NCBI RefSeq assembly: GCF_003946345.1
Contig: NZ_RHNY01000022.1
Coordinates: 1 to 33,877 of the forward strand
Source of the DNA: Levilactobacillus tongjiangensis
GTDB lineage: Bacteria > Bacillota > Bacilli > Lactobacillales > Lactobacillaceae
Length of the DNA stretch: 33,877 bases
Direction: 5' to 3'
Shown: positions 24,206 to 31,411 of the stretch, in pieces
Layout: the number at the start of each line of letters is the position of its first letter
Position numbering within the stretch: the first letter of the stretch is position 1
Made by a program: the position numbers and the translations under genes
Notes under the pieces: generated by a model
What the model was told of the DNA's origin: nothing
What the model saw: only the letters and a program-made list of their open reading frames with translations
Database searches by the model: none

Positions 24206-24370
24206 GGCGGTCAGAGGTGGAGCCAGCTGTGTCGACGGTGTTAGCCGATTTTCGGCTTACAGCGTGGGACGTGTTTGGAGACTGGTGGTTTTTCCAGGCT
24301 TCAAACCGAGCCGAAGGACCGCTTTTTAGGCCGGAGGTGTTCCCCACAGCAGGCGGAATCTCTGACAGCC
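24206..24370 (+). repeat. Structured element copy E (plus orientation)
   Basis: The closing stem pairs GTCAGAG (24210-24216) with CTCTGAC (24360-24366), then GCC/GGC and GCTGTG/CACAGC. Hairpin 1 (24239-24261) keeps the UUAG/CUUA U-U mismatch, and hairpin 2 (24274-24305) keeps the A-G mismatch. Hairpin 3 (about 24311-24334, loop GACCGCTTTTTAGGC) is weaker than in the other copies. TTGAGT-17-TATTTA (24142-24170) lies 36 bases upstream. It is the only unpaired copy. A hairpin AGAATAG/CTATTCT (24386-24420) follows. Confidence 0.78.
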
Positions 24371-24466
24371 ATAGGTGGCTGGGTGAGAATAGATTTAAGT
24401 CTATAACGCTTTGCTATTCTTGGTTTGATAACAGTTTTGAGCTTTCAACCTTTAAATACTAATAAA

Positions 24467-25018
24467 TTAATGCTTAGACCATTTCCAAGTAGGATGCCAA
24501 CCGTACCCTTTAGAAGCATGATGCATTGAATTGATAATCGTCAAATAAGTATTGTTGTTCGAATAGTATGTAACTGTATGCTTATTTTTGAACTCTGGCA
24601 TATACAGACTGTCCATCGCATTTTCAGAATCACGGAAACTGTTTTTAACGACTTTGGTGTGATGTGGCTTTACCGTCACATATTTATGTGGCCGATTGAC
24701 ATGAAACGTTGAGTCTTCGCTATAATCATTATCTAACGGCGCAAAGTAAAGTTTAGAAAAATAGAATCTAACCGACTTTTTACTGCGATTCTTGATCTGC
24801 GTGTCGTAAACCGCAACATTGTTCCAAGTGTTCGGGTTATTTGAGACGTGGCTCAGACGCTTGTTGAATTTGAATCGGACGAAAACCCCGTGATAGGATG
24901 AGCCCCTAGCAATCGACCCATAATTGATGGTCTTAGCATTAGCAGTGACCGATGTCGTGGCTAATCCTAACCCCAGTGAAACCAGTGCTAGGCTAATTAA
25001 TACAATGTTTCTCTTCAT
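24467..25018 (-). CDS. Small secreted protein of unknown function
   Basis: 183 residues with a clear signal peptide (MKRNIVLISLALVSLGLGL, cleavage near TANA-K at about residue 29). The mature protein is basic and rich in Tyr, His, Asn and Lys, with no cysteine and no anchor motif. Segments such as VAVYDTQIKNRSKKSVRFYFSK suggest a beta-sandwich of the kind that contacts the wall, but I recognise no family. GGAGG lies just upstream of ATG 25018. Base composition is AT-richer than the neighbours. It stands alone, with hairpins on both sides. Confidence 0.75.
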   Translation of the reverse strand: MKRNIVLISLALVSLGLGLATTSVTANAKTINYGSIARGSSYHGVFVRFKFNKRLSHVSNNPNTWNNVAVYDTQIKNRSKKSVRFYFSKLYFAPLDNDYSEDSTFHVNRPHKYVTVKPHHTKVVKNSFRDSENAMDSLYMPEFKNKHTVTYYSNNNTYLTIINSMHHASKGYGWHPTWKWSKH

Positions 25019-25073
25019 GTTTCTGCCTCCAATTTAGGTACTTTTCAAATAATATCATGGATACTAACAGTTT

Positions 25074-25130
25074 AATAGAACCAGCATCGATGGCTAGAAC
25101 AAAATCCTCACCGTCCGTGCTGGTTCTATT
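25074..25130 (-). terminator. Probable terminator after the MucBP gene
   Basis: A perfect 13-bp stem pairs AATAGAACCAGCA with its complement (25118-25130), with a loop of about 31 nt that can hold a small inner stem. The T-run is poor on both sides. Confidence 0.5.
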
Positions 25131-25178
25131 TCGCTAACTGGCTAAAAATAGATAAAGTGGTTCTTTAATTCCGGCGCC

Positions 25179-26531
25179 TTACTTTTTCATGACTAACGTC
25201 TTATTCGCCGTCACATACCGTCCGTTGGCCAGGACCAACCGCGTAGTGAGGTGATAAGACTGGATCCCCCGAATTTTCACCGTGGTTCCCCGTTTAAAGT
25301 GCCGGGTGGCGGTGCCGCTCAAATCACGGTTGCGATAGGCATTGATTCCCCGCGGATTAATCACCTTGATACGACGCGGATTGCGACTGAAGTAAGTAGG
25401 GACCACCAGACTGTCGTTAGCCGTGATATAGCCCACTTGCCCCGCCGTTTTGGCCCGATGATTCACGTCACGAACCCGGTATCGCAGGGTTCCCGCCGCG
25501 GTACGTTTGTACCCGATCACCACGAACTGTGGCCGCTGCGACCGTACTTGTTGTCGATACCAGTGAATTCGAGTAGAGCGTTTGAAATCAACGGTCCGAT
25601 ACAGCCCAACCTTCTTGACGGCCGACACTGCCGCGCCCTTCTGCGCCACCACTACTGGGTCGCTGGGTGACGGTGTTCCCGGTACCAATGGTTTTGTCGG
25701 AGCGGTTGGCGTCGTCGTACCGCCACCCGTTGTGGCCCGATAAATGTAAGTGAACTCACCAGCCGTAGACGATTTCGTCCCAGTCAGCTGATACCCAGGA
25801 ATCGTCAGGTTGGCCGTCTTCAAGCCAGGACAAATATCAAAGATTGCTGTGACAGTTTCGGGGGCCTTAATCACCTTACCGGCGGTCGTGACAAAATTAA
25901 TTTTCGTCGTGTAGGATCGTACCGGGTCATCCTTACTCGTGACGGTCATATCGCTGGCCTTAACCCACTCATTCGTGCTGACGTGGTAATAGAGCGTCCC
26001 ATCTTGCAGATTGACCATCGCTTGATCCGTAAAAATGTCAAAATTTTCACTGAGTCCCCGACCTTCAACGATGCCACCATTATTGTTATACAGCTTAGTC
26101 ACCATATCACCGGTTGGCGTGGTGCCAGTCACAACGACACCCGCCCCGCCGCCCTTAATGGACGCGGCCATATTGGGTCCAGCAGGCGCCAAATCCACGT
26201 TCTTTACGTACAAATAAGTCACGGTCTGTGGCTTGTCTAAGAAGGTCCCCGTTTCACCATCGACCGATGTGGTTTTCAACGTATAGTTTGGAATTGACTT
26301 GGGCTGTGTCTGATAGCTCGCCCCCACGGTGCCAGTCAGCACGTCGTCTGGCGCTAATTTTCTATCCTGAATGTTTGCGTACCGATACTGAACCGTCACC
26401 GTTCCCGTGTTGGTGGGGGTGACCGTGTCGGCCTGACTCACCGTTTGCGTGGTTAGCAGCTGTGGTACTCCCCAGAGTACACCGAAAAATACGACCATCA
26501 CCAGTAAGATGCGACCCCAATAATGTTTCAT
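25179..26531 (-). CDS. Secreted MucBP-domain protein with C-terminal wall-repeat region
   Basis: 450 residues. The signal peptide (about 1-36, ending SQA) is followed by a MucBP-type domain (about 43-108: VTVQYRYANIQDRKLAPDD, ending TVTYLYVK). A Gly-rich middle part and a second MucBP-like unit near 205-265 (YTTKINFVTTAGKVIKAP) come next. A Pro/Thr linker (PTAPTKPLVPG) leads to a very basic C-terminal half (about 300-450) of SLAP/DUF5776-like repeats ending LANGRYVTA. There is no LPxTG, so attachment is probably non-covalent through the basic region. Family knowledge suggests binding to mucin or glycans. The start is ATG 26531, nine bases after AAGGGAG. Its promoter region holds a 12-bp inverted repeat. 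Confidence 0.85.
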   Translation of the reverse strand: MKHYWGRILLVMVVFFGVLWGVPQLLTTQTVSQADTVTPTNTGTVTVQYRYANIQDRKLAPDDVLTGTVGASYQTQPKSIPNYTLKTTSVDGETGTFLDKPQTVTYLYVKNVDLAPAGPNMAASIKGGGAGVVVTGTTPTGDMVTKLYNNNGGIVEGRGLSENFDIFTDQAMVNLQDGTLYYHVSTNEWVKASDMTVTSKDDPVRSYTTKINFVTTAGKVIKAPETVTAIFDICPGLKTANLTIPGYQLTGTKSSTAGEFTYIYRATTGGGTTTPTAPTKPLVPGTPSPSDPVVVAQKGAAVSAVKKVGLYRTVDFKRSTRIHWYRQQVRSQRPQFVVIGYKRTAAGTLRYRVRDVNHRAKTAGQVGYITANDSLVVPTYFSRNPRRIKVINPRGINAYRNRDLSGTATRHFKRGTTVKIRGIQSYHLTTRLVLANGRYVTANKTLVMKK

Positions 26532-26561
26532 CAAATCGACTCCCTTTGCCTAAATCTCACG

Positions 26562-26620
26562 CTAATTATGAATATCGTTATACTACGCAACTTTTAACAG
26601 CCTATATGATTCATAATTAG
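26562..26620. promoter_or_regulatory. 12-bp inverted repeat in the MucBP gene promoter
   Basis: CTAATTATGAAT (26562-26573) and its exact complement ATTCATAATTAG (26609-26620) are separated by 35 bases. A leftward -10-like TATAAC lies between them. This looks like a paired operator; as RNA it could also form a hairpin in the leader. Confidence 0.45.
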
Positions 26621-26680
26621 TATACCGCGTTCTGAAGATTATGGCGGATAGATGATGGGGGCAATTTGAGAGGACTGGCT

Positions 26681-26719
26681 AAAAAGCCTGTGCGACATGA
26701 ATCGCCACACAGGTTTTTT
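26681..26719 (-). terminator. Terminator of the gene at 26753
   Basis: CCTGTG pairs with CACAGG, with an inner CG/CG. On the minus strand the run after the stem is CTTTTT. T-runs on both sides suggest bidirectional use. Confidence 0.78.
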
Positions 26720-26752
26720 ACCACTCGTTAGTAATAATTTTCGAGATTGCCT

Positions 26753-27460
26753 TTAATTTAAATCTTGTACTTGAGTTCCTAATACTGATGAAAAAGTTGC
26801 CATGTCTGTTCTAACCAAATCAAGTGTAGTTTCATTAACCTCTTGATTCTTCAATTTGTTTGCCATGGCCGAGAAACTCGCATTTTGGGACTTAGTAAAA
26901 CGACCTTCAAACAACGCATATACTTTCAACAAAGTCGCTTTATCCTTTTTAACTTCGGATATACCTTGATTATCACCTTCCCATGCATAAATAATCTGCC
27001 CTCCAATACTGTAATAATCATCGTTTGTTGTTGTAGCATCTTCCTGGACCTGTTGGCTAGCTGACATCACAGTTTTGTTGTAAGCCACATAAATATCTTC
27101 CTGTCGCTTCTGCTTATTAATTGGCGCGTTCCCCGCCGTCAGGTACTTGCTATAAATCCAACCGGACTTTTTCCCGGACTTTATGTAAGTTAGCTTGGCC
27201 TTTTTCCCCTTATTCTTAATGGTGGCCTTCTTATAGGCGTACCAAGTTGTATATTTGTAGTGGTTCATCCGGTACCGACGTTTAGTTAGCTTGGCACTGC
27301 TGTAAATGTTCCCCTTCTTACCGTGGTAAGCCTGCTTGGCTACCTTAGCCGTTGATACGACCTTAACCTTGCTAGAAGCCTCCGCTGGACTGGTAAACAA
27401 CGGCACTACTAATACTAAACTGGCTACTGATACCAAGCCTGCCTTCATCCATTTAACCAT
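26753..27460 (-). CDS. Secreted protein with basic SH3-like N-terminal region
   Basis: 235 residues. The signal peptide ends near AEAS (about residue 29). The first half of the mature part (about 30-110) is Lys/Tyr-rich with GKKGNIYSSAKLTKRRYRM and KSGKKSGWIYSKYLTAG, which looks like GW/SH3-type wall-binding units. The second half (about 115-235) is acidic to neutral and helical, with no recognised domain. I place the start at ATG 27460 because GGAGG is seven bases away; the ATG two codons earlier would be too close to it. It is monocistronic. Confidence 0.78.
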   Translation of the reverse strand: MVKWMKAGLVSVASLVLVVPLFTSPAEASSKVKVVSTAKVAKQAYHGKKGNIYSSAKLTKRRYRMNHYKYTTWYAYKKATIKNKGKKAKLTYIKSGKKSGWIYSKYLTAGNAPINKQKRQEDIYVAYNKTVMSASQQVQEDATTTNDDYYSIGGQIIYAWEGDNQGISEVKKDKATLLKVYALFEGRFTKSQNASFSAMANKLKNQEVNETTLDLVRTDMATFSSVLGTQVQDLN

Positions 27461-27554
27461 GCTCATTCCTCCAAATAATTCTATATTGACATTGGGGAAT
27501 ACTTACCGCCGCTAATTGATATGTAGTGATAATATTTATCTCAACGTTAAGTTA

Positions 27555-27583
27555 AGTATACGTTTTGTCGTAAATCGAAACAA
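27555..27583 (-). promoter_or_regulatory. Promoter of the gene at 27460
   Basis: Leftward TTGTTT (27583-27578), 17 bases and TATACT (27560-27555); it leaves a leader of about 90 nt. Confidence 0.55.
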
Positions 27584-27619
27584 TACTTGGTCAAAATGCT
27601 TCTCCACCCAAAATTAAGA

Positions 27620-27641
27620 GGCTGTGGGAGAAATTCCAGCC
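27620..27641 (-). terminator. Weak terminator after the Crp/Fnr gene
   Basis: GGCTG pairs with CAGCC around a 12-nt loop, followed leftward by TCTTAATTTT. It is a short stem, so the call is tentative. Confidence 0.4.
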
Positions 27642-27673
27642 CCCATCATTCCCAAGTACTCAAAACCGTTAGT

Positions 27674-28318
27674 CTACCGCAAAGTTACCCTTTTCCCCGC
27701 TAAAGCAATCAAACCATCATCCACCAGCTGCCCTAGCTGACGACTCAGTGTCTCTGGCGTGATTCCCAAGAAACTGGCCAGTTCTTTCTTCCGAACCGGC
27801 AACTCGAATTCCGCTGCCTGTTTTTCCCGACCAATCTGTTGGAGGTAAGCCAATACCCGATTCTTAGATTTTAAATTACCAGTCAACGCTGACACGGACT
27901 CCAGTTCGGTTAGCCGCTCACCTAGGATATTCAACAAATTAAAGGCCACCGCGGGTTCCCGGTGCATCAACGCTTGGAAATCATCTCGTCTGATAGAACA
28001 AATTTTGGCGTCCTCTACGACCTCGGCATAGTTAAAGTGATTCCGGTTGGCAAACAGTGCCGCTTCGCTATCAATGGCACCATCTCGCAACATGTAGAGC
28101 ACCTTCTCCTTACCATTTTCATTGAGCTGATAGACTTTGACCCGTCCCTGGTCAACGATCATCATCCGGTCAAGTTGAGTGGTGGGATCGTATAGCACGG
28201 TTCCCTTCTTCACGACCTGTTGGTGAACGGAAATCTTCGCCAGTTCAGCAATTGCAGCATCGTCCAATCCGCGAAAAATCGGAGCGCCCTGGACACACTT
28301 AAACGGTGAATGGGTCAT
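27674..28318 (-). CDS. Crp/Fnr family transcription regulator, FLP-like
   Basis: 214 residues: an N-terminal cyclic-nucleotide-binding-like barrel (about 15-125), a dimer helix, and a winged helix-turn-helix (KKELASFLGITPETLSRQL, about 172-190) whose TPETLSRQL recognition helix resembles Fnr. It lacks the four-cysteine iron-sulfur cluster motif of Fnr. Its only two cysteines are Cys8 and Cys107, close to the Cys5/Cys112 pair that forms a redox-switching disulfide in the FLP protein of Lactobacillus casei. This suggests a thiol-based oxygen or peroxide sensor. AAAAGGAG precedes ATG 28318. It is divergent from the gene at 28405, with a perfect FNR box in the shared 86-bp gap, so it probably controls that gene and itself. 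Confidence 0.92.
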   Translation of the reverse strand: MTHSPFKCVQGAPIFRGLDDAAIAELAKISVHQQVVKKGTVLYDPTTQLDRMMIVDQGRVKVYQLNENGKEKVLYMLRDGAIDSEAALFANRNHFNYAEVVEDAKICSIRRDDFQALMHREPAVAFNLLNILGERLTELESVSALTGNLKSKNRVLAYLQQIGREKQAAEFELPVRKKELASFLGITPETLSRQLGQLVDDGLIALAGKRVTLR

Positions 28319-28333
28319 CTTTTTCTCCTTTTC

Positions 28334-28347
28334 TTGATAATTATCAA
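28334..28347. promoter_or_regulatory. Perfect FNR-type box in the divergent promoter
   Basis: TTGATAATTATCAA fits TTGATNNNNATCAA exactly and extends to a 16-bp perfect palindrome (28333-28348). Its centre lies about 41.5 bases before the start predicted from the rightward -10, the classic class II activator position. The regulator gene starts 15 bases to its left. Confidence 0.75.
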
Positions 28348-28369
28348 GTTTTTATTTTTAAAGTCATTA

Positions 28370-28375
28370 TATACT
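28370..28375 (+). promoter_or_regulatory. -10 element of the activated promoter
   Basis: TATACT with no usable -35; the expected -35 region is occupied by the edge of the FNR box, as in activator-dependent promoters. Confidence 0.55.
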
Positions 28376-28404
28376 AAGTTCATCAATTCGAGGAGGCTTT
28401 TCAA

Positions 28405-28962
28405 ATGAAAATTTATCAAGCAACTATCGTTCCATTAAACGACCAAGTTATCGGGACTGCCGCCCACGGGACGGCCCTGTTCACCGTTAATGGTGACTCA
28501 CTAACCATCAACATCGAGATGTTCGACACGCCAGCCAATCTCCAACACTGGGAACATTTCCACGGCTTCCCCGATGGTAAGCCGGCAGAAATTGCCACGG
28601 CTGCGCAGGATGTCAACCACGATGGCTTTGTCGACCTCCCCGAAACCGGTGTGGTATCTGGAACTACGATGGTCCCATTCAACGACGCTCCCCACGAGAT
28701 GGACATCCCGAACGATGCCTACCCAGTAGCTGACGCCAACGGCTACTTCGCCTACACCAAAGTGGTGCCCCTAGCTGCCCTGAGTAAAAAGTTCAAGGAA
28801 ACCTTCAACGACAGTGACCTAGAGCTTGATAAGCGGGTCATCTACATTCATGGCGTCACAGACGACGTAACGTTGCCAGAAACAGTTGCTGGGGCAGTTG
28901 GCCACTACTCAACTCACGTAACGTTGCCCATCGCGGTCGGTAAGATTACGGCGGTCAACTAA
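28405..28962 (+). CDS. Protein of unknown function in the Crp/Fnr-controlled unit
   Basis: 185 residues, no signal peptide or membrane helix, acidic. It begins MKIYQATIVPLNDQVIGTAA and has HWEHFHGFPDGKPAEI and DVNHDGFVDLPETG, a Ca-binding-like (EF-hand-type) DxNxDGxxD loop near residues 71-79. The His-rich segment and beta pattern recall CHRD-like proteins, which could bind a metal, but this is weak. GGAGG precedes ATG 28405. The promoter has a perfect FNR box, so expression should respond to the redox regulator next door. The stop overlaps the start of a 49-residue membrane peptide by one base. Confidence 0.8.
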   Translation: MKIYQATIVPLNDQVIGTAAHGTALFTVNGDSLTINIEMFDTPANLQHWEHFHGFPDGKPAEIATAAQDVNHDGFVDLPETGVVSGTTMVPFNDAPHEMDIPNDAYPVADANGYFAYTKVVPLAALSKKFKETFNDSDLELDKRVIYIHGVTDDVTLPETVAGAVGHYSTHVTLPIAVGKITAVN

Positions 28963-29111
28963 TGACCCGTCGAAAAGCCGGGCGACTGATTGCCGTCATT
29001 TTTTACTTCGTCGTCTTCCTCCTGGTGGCCTTCCATCAAGACATGCTCGCTATGTACGGTATGGCCGTAGGGATGTTGGCTGAGGCATTGATGCAATTCA
29101 TCCAAAAATAG
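28962..29111 (+). CDS. 49-residue single-span membrane protein
   Basis: ATG 28962 overlaps the stop of the preceding gene by one base (TAATG), a strong sign of translational coupling. The peptide has a basic start (MTRRKAGRL), one membrane segment (IAVIFYFVVFLLVAF), then a Met-rich amphipathic part (MLAMYGMAVGMLAEALM) and a lysine end. No strong ribosome binding site is seen, as expected for coupled translation. The six methionines in 17 residues could matter for metal or redox sensing; this is speculation. Confidence 0.72.
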   Translation: MTRRKAGRLIAVIFYFVVFLLVAFHQDMLAMYGMAVGMLAEALMQFIQK

Positions 29112-29117
29112 TAAAAT

Positions 29118-29176
29118 AAAAGGCTCATCACGGAAATCACACCTGTTACGGTGTATTGCTCGTGATGGACCTCTAT
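29118..29176. terminator. Bidirectional terminator
   Basis: CATCACG pairs with CGTGATG, with outer AGG/CCT and inner ACACC/GGTGT. Leftward it is followed by TTTTATTTT, rightward by CTATTTATT. It separates the 49-residue gene from the convergent csc-type cluster. Confidence 0.75.
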
Positions 29177-29184
29177 TTATTCAG

Positions 29185-30942
29185 TTAAAATCCACTATTC
29201 ACAACCATTCCCGTCGATCCACTCTCTGAGCTTGTGCCAGCATTGTTAACAATGCTGCTATCAGATGAGTCATCGGTCGTGGTTCCAGACATGTTCGGCA
29301 CGTTACCCAAGTACCAGGTAACGGTCCCCTGATAGGCGGTGGCAGCTGAACCAGAATAAACATTTGGCATCGCATCCAGGTAAATCCCTTCAGGAGTCTT
29401 ACTGGTATCACTCTTAGCCGTAGCCCAACCAGCCGCAATATTCTGTGGGTAGGTGGTGCTACGGTCACGTTTGCCAGAGGCCACTTGGACGATGGACGAC
29501 ATTGGTTCTTGATTACCATCAGCATCCACGTAAACTAGATGGCCGTTCAGCGTACGGTTAGCGCCATCTTGAGACGTGAGGTCGGAAGCCTTAGCCGTAA
29601 CGTACCAGTTGGTATTAGCCGCCTGGCTATCATCAATCTGGATATTCGGTTGATCAGCTGGCGCAATCAACGTTTCCTTCGATGGCACGGGAACTGATCC
29701 AAAATTCAACCCGCTCATGGTCCCAAACTTGAGCTGGCCATCGCTTTTGGTAACGGTGATTGGCTGAGAACCATCGCTCTTAGTTCCTGGAGTAGCTGCC
29801 AACGCCGCACTAACAGCAATTGTCATACTCTGTTTATCGGTTAAATTAGCAATTTTAGTTGCCAAATCAGTAGTCGTGCTTGAAAAGGTCACGTCAGAGT
29901 TCACAACTGCATCTCCGTCATGAGTCACAGTAATCCCAGCCTCATTGACCAACCAATTCAAGATTTGAGCATCAGTCTTTCCGGATATATTGTCAGAAAT
30001 ACTATCTGGATACAAGGTTAAATTAGGATTAGCGACCTGCATGTCTAGAACCGGAACAACAAAATTACCGGCCATAGAGGTATCACCCATATCGTTATAT
30101 TGATATAGGCTGGTCCCCCTTGGTGAAACTTTTCCAAGAGGCCCCCCAAGGTCAAAGCTGTATGTTCCATCTGCACTAACCGTTTTCGTCATGGTAGTAT
30201 CAACACCCGAAGCAGAGGTCAAAATCATCATAACCGTCATACCTGGCATCCCAGTCCCAGAAACTGACGTATCTGAGGACTTTAAATTGACAACATTTCC
30301 ACCACTACTTAAACCATACGTCGAATTTACTTTCAGACCATGACCTGACTTGTCCCAGTCTATAATAACTGACTGGTCAGTATCAATTGTAGCATACTGC
30401 ATATAAGCATAGTCCGCTTGATCACTGGTCTTCACATCAATACCAATTGAGATTGGCCAATAGTCTCTCAAGTCGGTTAAGTTTACATCAATTTCATAGT
30501 AGCCGCTAGACATCGTAAAACTCTTGGTTGACCCAGAAAAAAGACTCTTCGTCGCAATTGAATCTAGCTTCTGAGATCTGTTGATATCTGCTTTAACATT
30601 CGTTATGTTCATTGAACCATTTCCAGGAACTGAAACACTCCCAGAAAAAGCAACGTAAATTTTAGTCGTTTTATCAGTGAGACGATTATTTTTAACATTG
30701 TTTGCCGCCACAGAAACCAAGCTAGGCTTCATGGAAGACAATGATGACCACCCGGTTGATGAGGTCCCAGAAACTCTCAATGGTGAATTTCCATATCCTT
30801 TGAAAGTTACTGAATTTCCACTAATCAAACTAGCACCTGCTGGTAGAGTCGCCGCTTTCGCCGTTTGTTCACCTACCAAACCAACACCCACAGCAATAGC
30901 CAACAGTAAGCCAAGCTGAATCATAATCTTCTTAAATTTCAT
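29185..30942 (-). CDS. Large WxL-domain cell-surface protein (CscC-like)
   Basis: 585 residues. The signal peptide ends near AKA (residues 28-30). A Ser/Thr/Gly-rich adhesin-like body (about 31-410) has repeated beta-type segments. The C-terminal WxL domain (about 410-550) begins FGTMSGLNFGSVPVP, has a first aromatic motif NWYVTAKASDL, and ends VTWYLGNVPN. WxL domains bind peptidoglycan non-covalently and interact with DUF916 proteins. Unusually, a Ser/Thr/Asp-rich tail of about 35 residues follows the last WxL motif, where these proteins normally end. It is the last gene of the cluster; six bases separate it from the LPQTSE gene. Confidence 0.88.
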   Translation of the reverse strand: MKFKKIMIQLGLLLAIAVGVGLVGEQTAKAATLPAGASLISGNSVTFKGYGNSPLRVSGTSSTGWSSLSSMKPSLVSVAANNVKNNRLTDKTTKIYVAFSGSVSVPGNGSMNITNVKADINRSQKLDSIATKSLFSGSTKSFTMSSGYYEIDVNLTDLRDYWPISIGIDVKTSDQADYAYMQYATIDTDQSVIIDWDKSGHGLKVNSTYGLSSGGNVVNLKSSDTSVSGTGMPGMTVMMILTSASGVDTTMTKTVSADGTYSFDLGGPLGKVSPRGTSLYQYNDMGDTSMAGNFVVPVLDMQVANPNLTLYPDSISDNISGKTDAQILNWLVNEAGITVTHDGDAVVNSDVTFSSTTTDLATKIANLTDKQSMTIAVSAALAATPGTKSDGSQPITVTKSDGQLKFGTMSGLNFGSVPVPSKETLIAPADQPNIQIDDSQAANTNWYVTAKASDLTSQDGANRTLNGHLVYVDADGNQEPMSSIVQVASGKRDRSTTYPQNIAAGWATAKSDTSKTPEGIYLDAMPNVYSGSAATAYQGTVTWYLGNVPNMSGTTTDDSSDSSIVNNAGTSSESGSTGMVVNSGF

Positions 30943-30948
30943 CCTGAC

Positions 30949-31386
30949 TCACTCCTTCTCCCGCAACAGGCGCGCCTGTTGATAGATTAATAACGCTAGG
31001 ATTAGCGCAATCAGGAGAAAGATGCCTACTAAAGTTGCCAGAAACATGCGCGCTTCGCTGGTCTGTGGTAAACGACCAGCGACCGTATCAGCTGCTGCAG
31101 CTCTCAGGGTAGTCACTCCTGATCGACCGTTGCTTGTTGGTGAGTTTACGGCGTCACCGGCGCCTAAACCATTCCTATTTCTTTTCGTTCCATTGGGTAT
31201 ACTACCATCGATAGTAGCTGAATCGCCACCCTGAGAAAGTTTCGACTTACTATTACCCGTAAATCGAATACCCATTTGGGTAGTCCCACTACTATTACTA
31301 ACAGTCTGAGCGAGCGCTGATGTTCCCATCCCCAGACCAGAAGCCACTACAAATAGTAAAGCTAACTTCAAGAGAACTTTCTTCAC
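30949..31386 (-). CDS. Small LPQTSE sortase-anchored surface protein (CscD-like)
   Basis: 145 residues: a signal peptide (about 1-27, ending ALAQ), a short polar Ser/Asn/Gly-rich stretch of about 80 residues, then the sorting signal LPQTSE followed by a membrane helix (FLATLVGIFLLIALILALLIY) and a charged tail (QQARLLREKE). LPQTxE is the sortase A motif described for Lactiplantibacillus, a variant of LPxTG. I use GTG 31386 because AAAGGGGG is eight bases away; a TTG two codons upstream would be too close. In csc clusters such a protein is the covalent anchor for the WxL complex. Confidence 0.85.
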   Translation of the reverse strand: MKKVLLKLALLFVVASGLGMGTSALAQTVSNSSGTTQMGIRFTGNSKSKLSQGGDSATIDGSIPNGTKRNRNGLGAGDAVNSPTSNGRSGVTTLRAAAADTVAGRLPQTSEARMFLATLVGIFLLIALILALLIYQQARLLREKE

Positions 31387-31411
31387 AATCAACGCCCCCT
31401 TTCATGTTTAT

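Noticed and set aside
16978-24370. Elements as insertion sequences, CRISPR or simple REP palindromes
   Set aside because: There is no transposase frame and no regular short repeat/spacer pattern. The size and three-hairpin layout exceed simple REP units. A non-autonomous MITE remains possible and is stated as an alternative.
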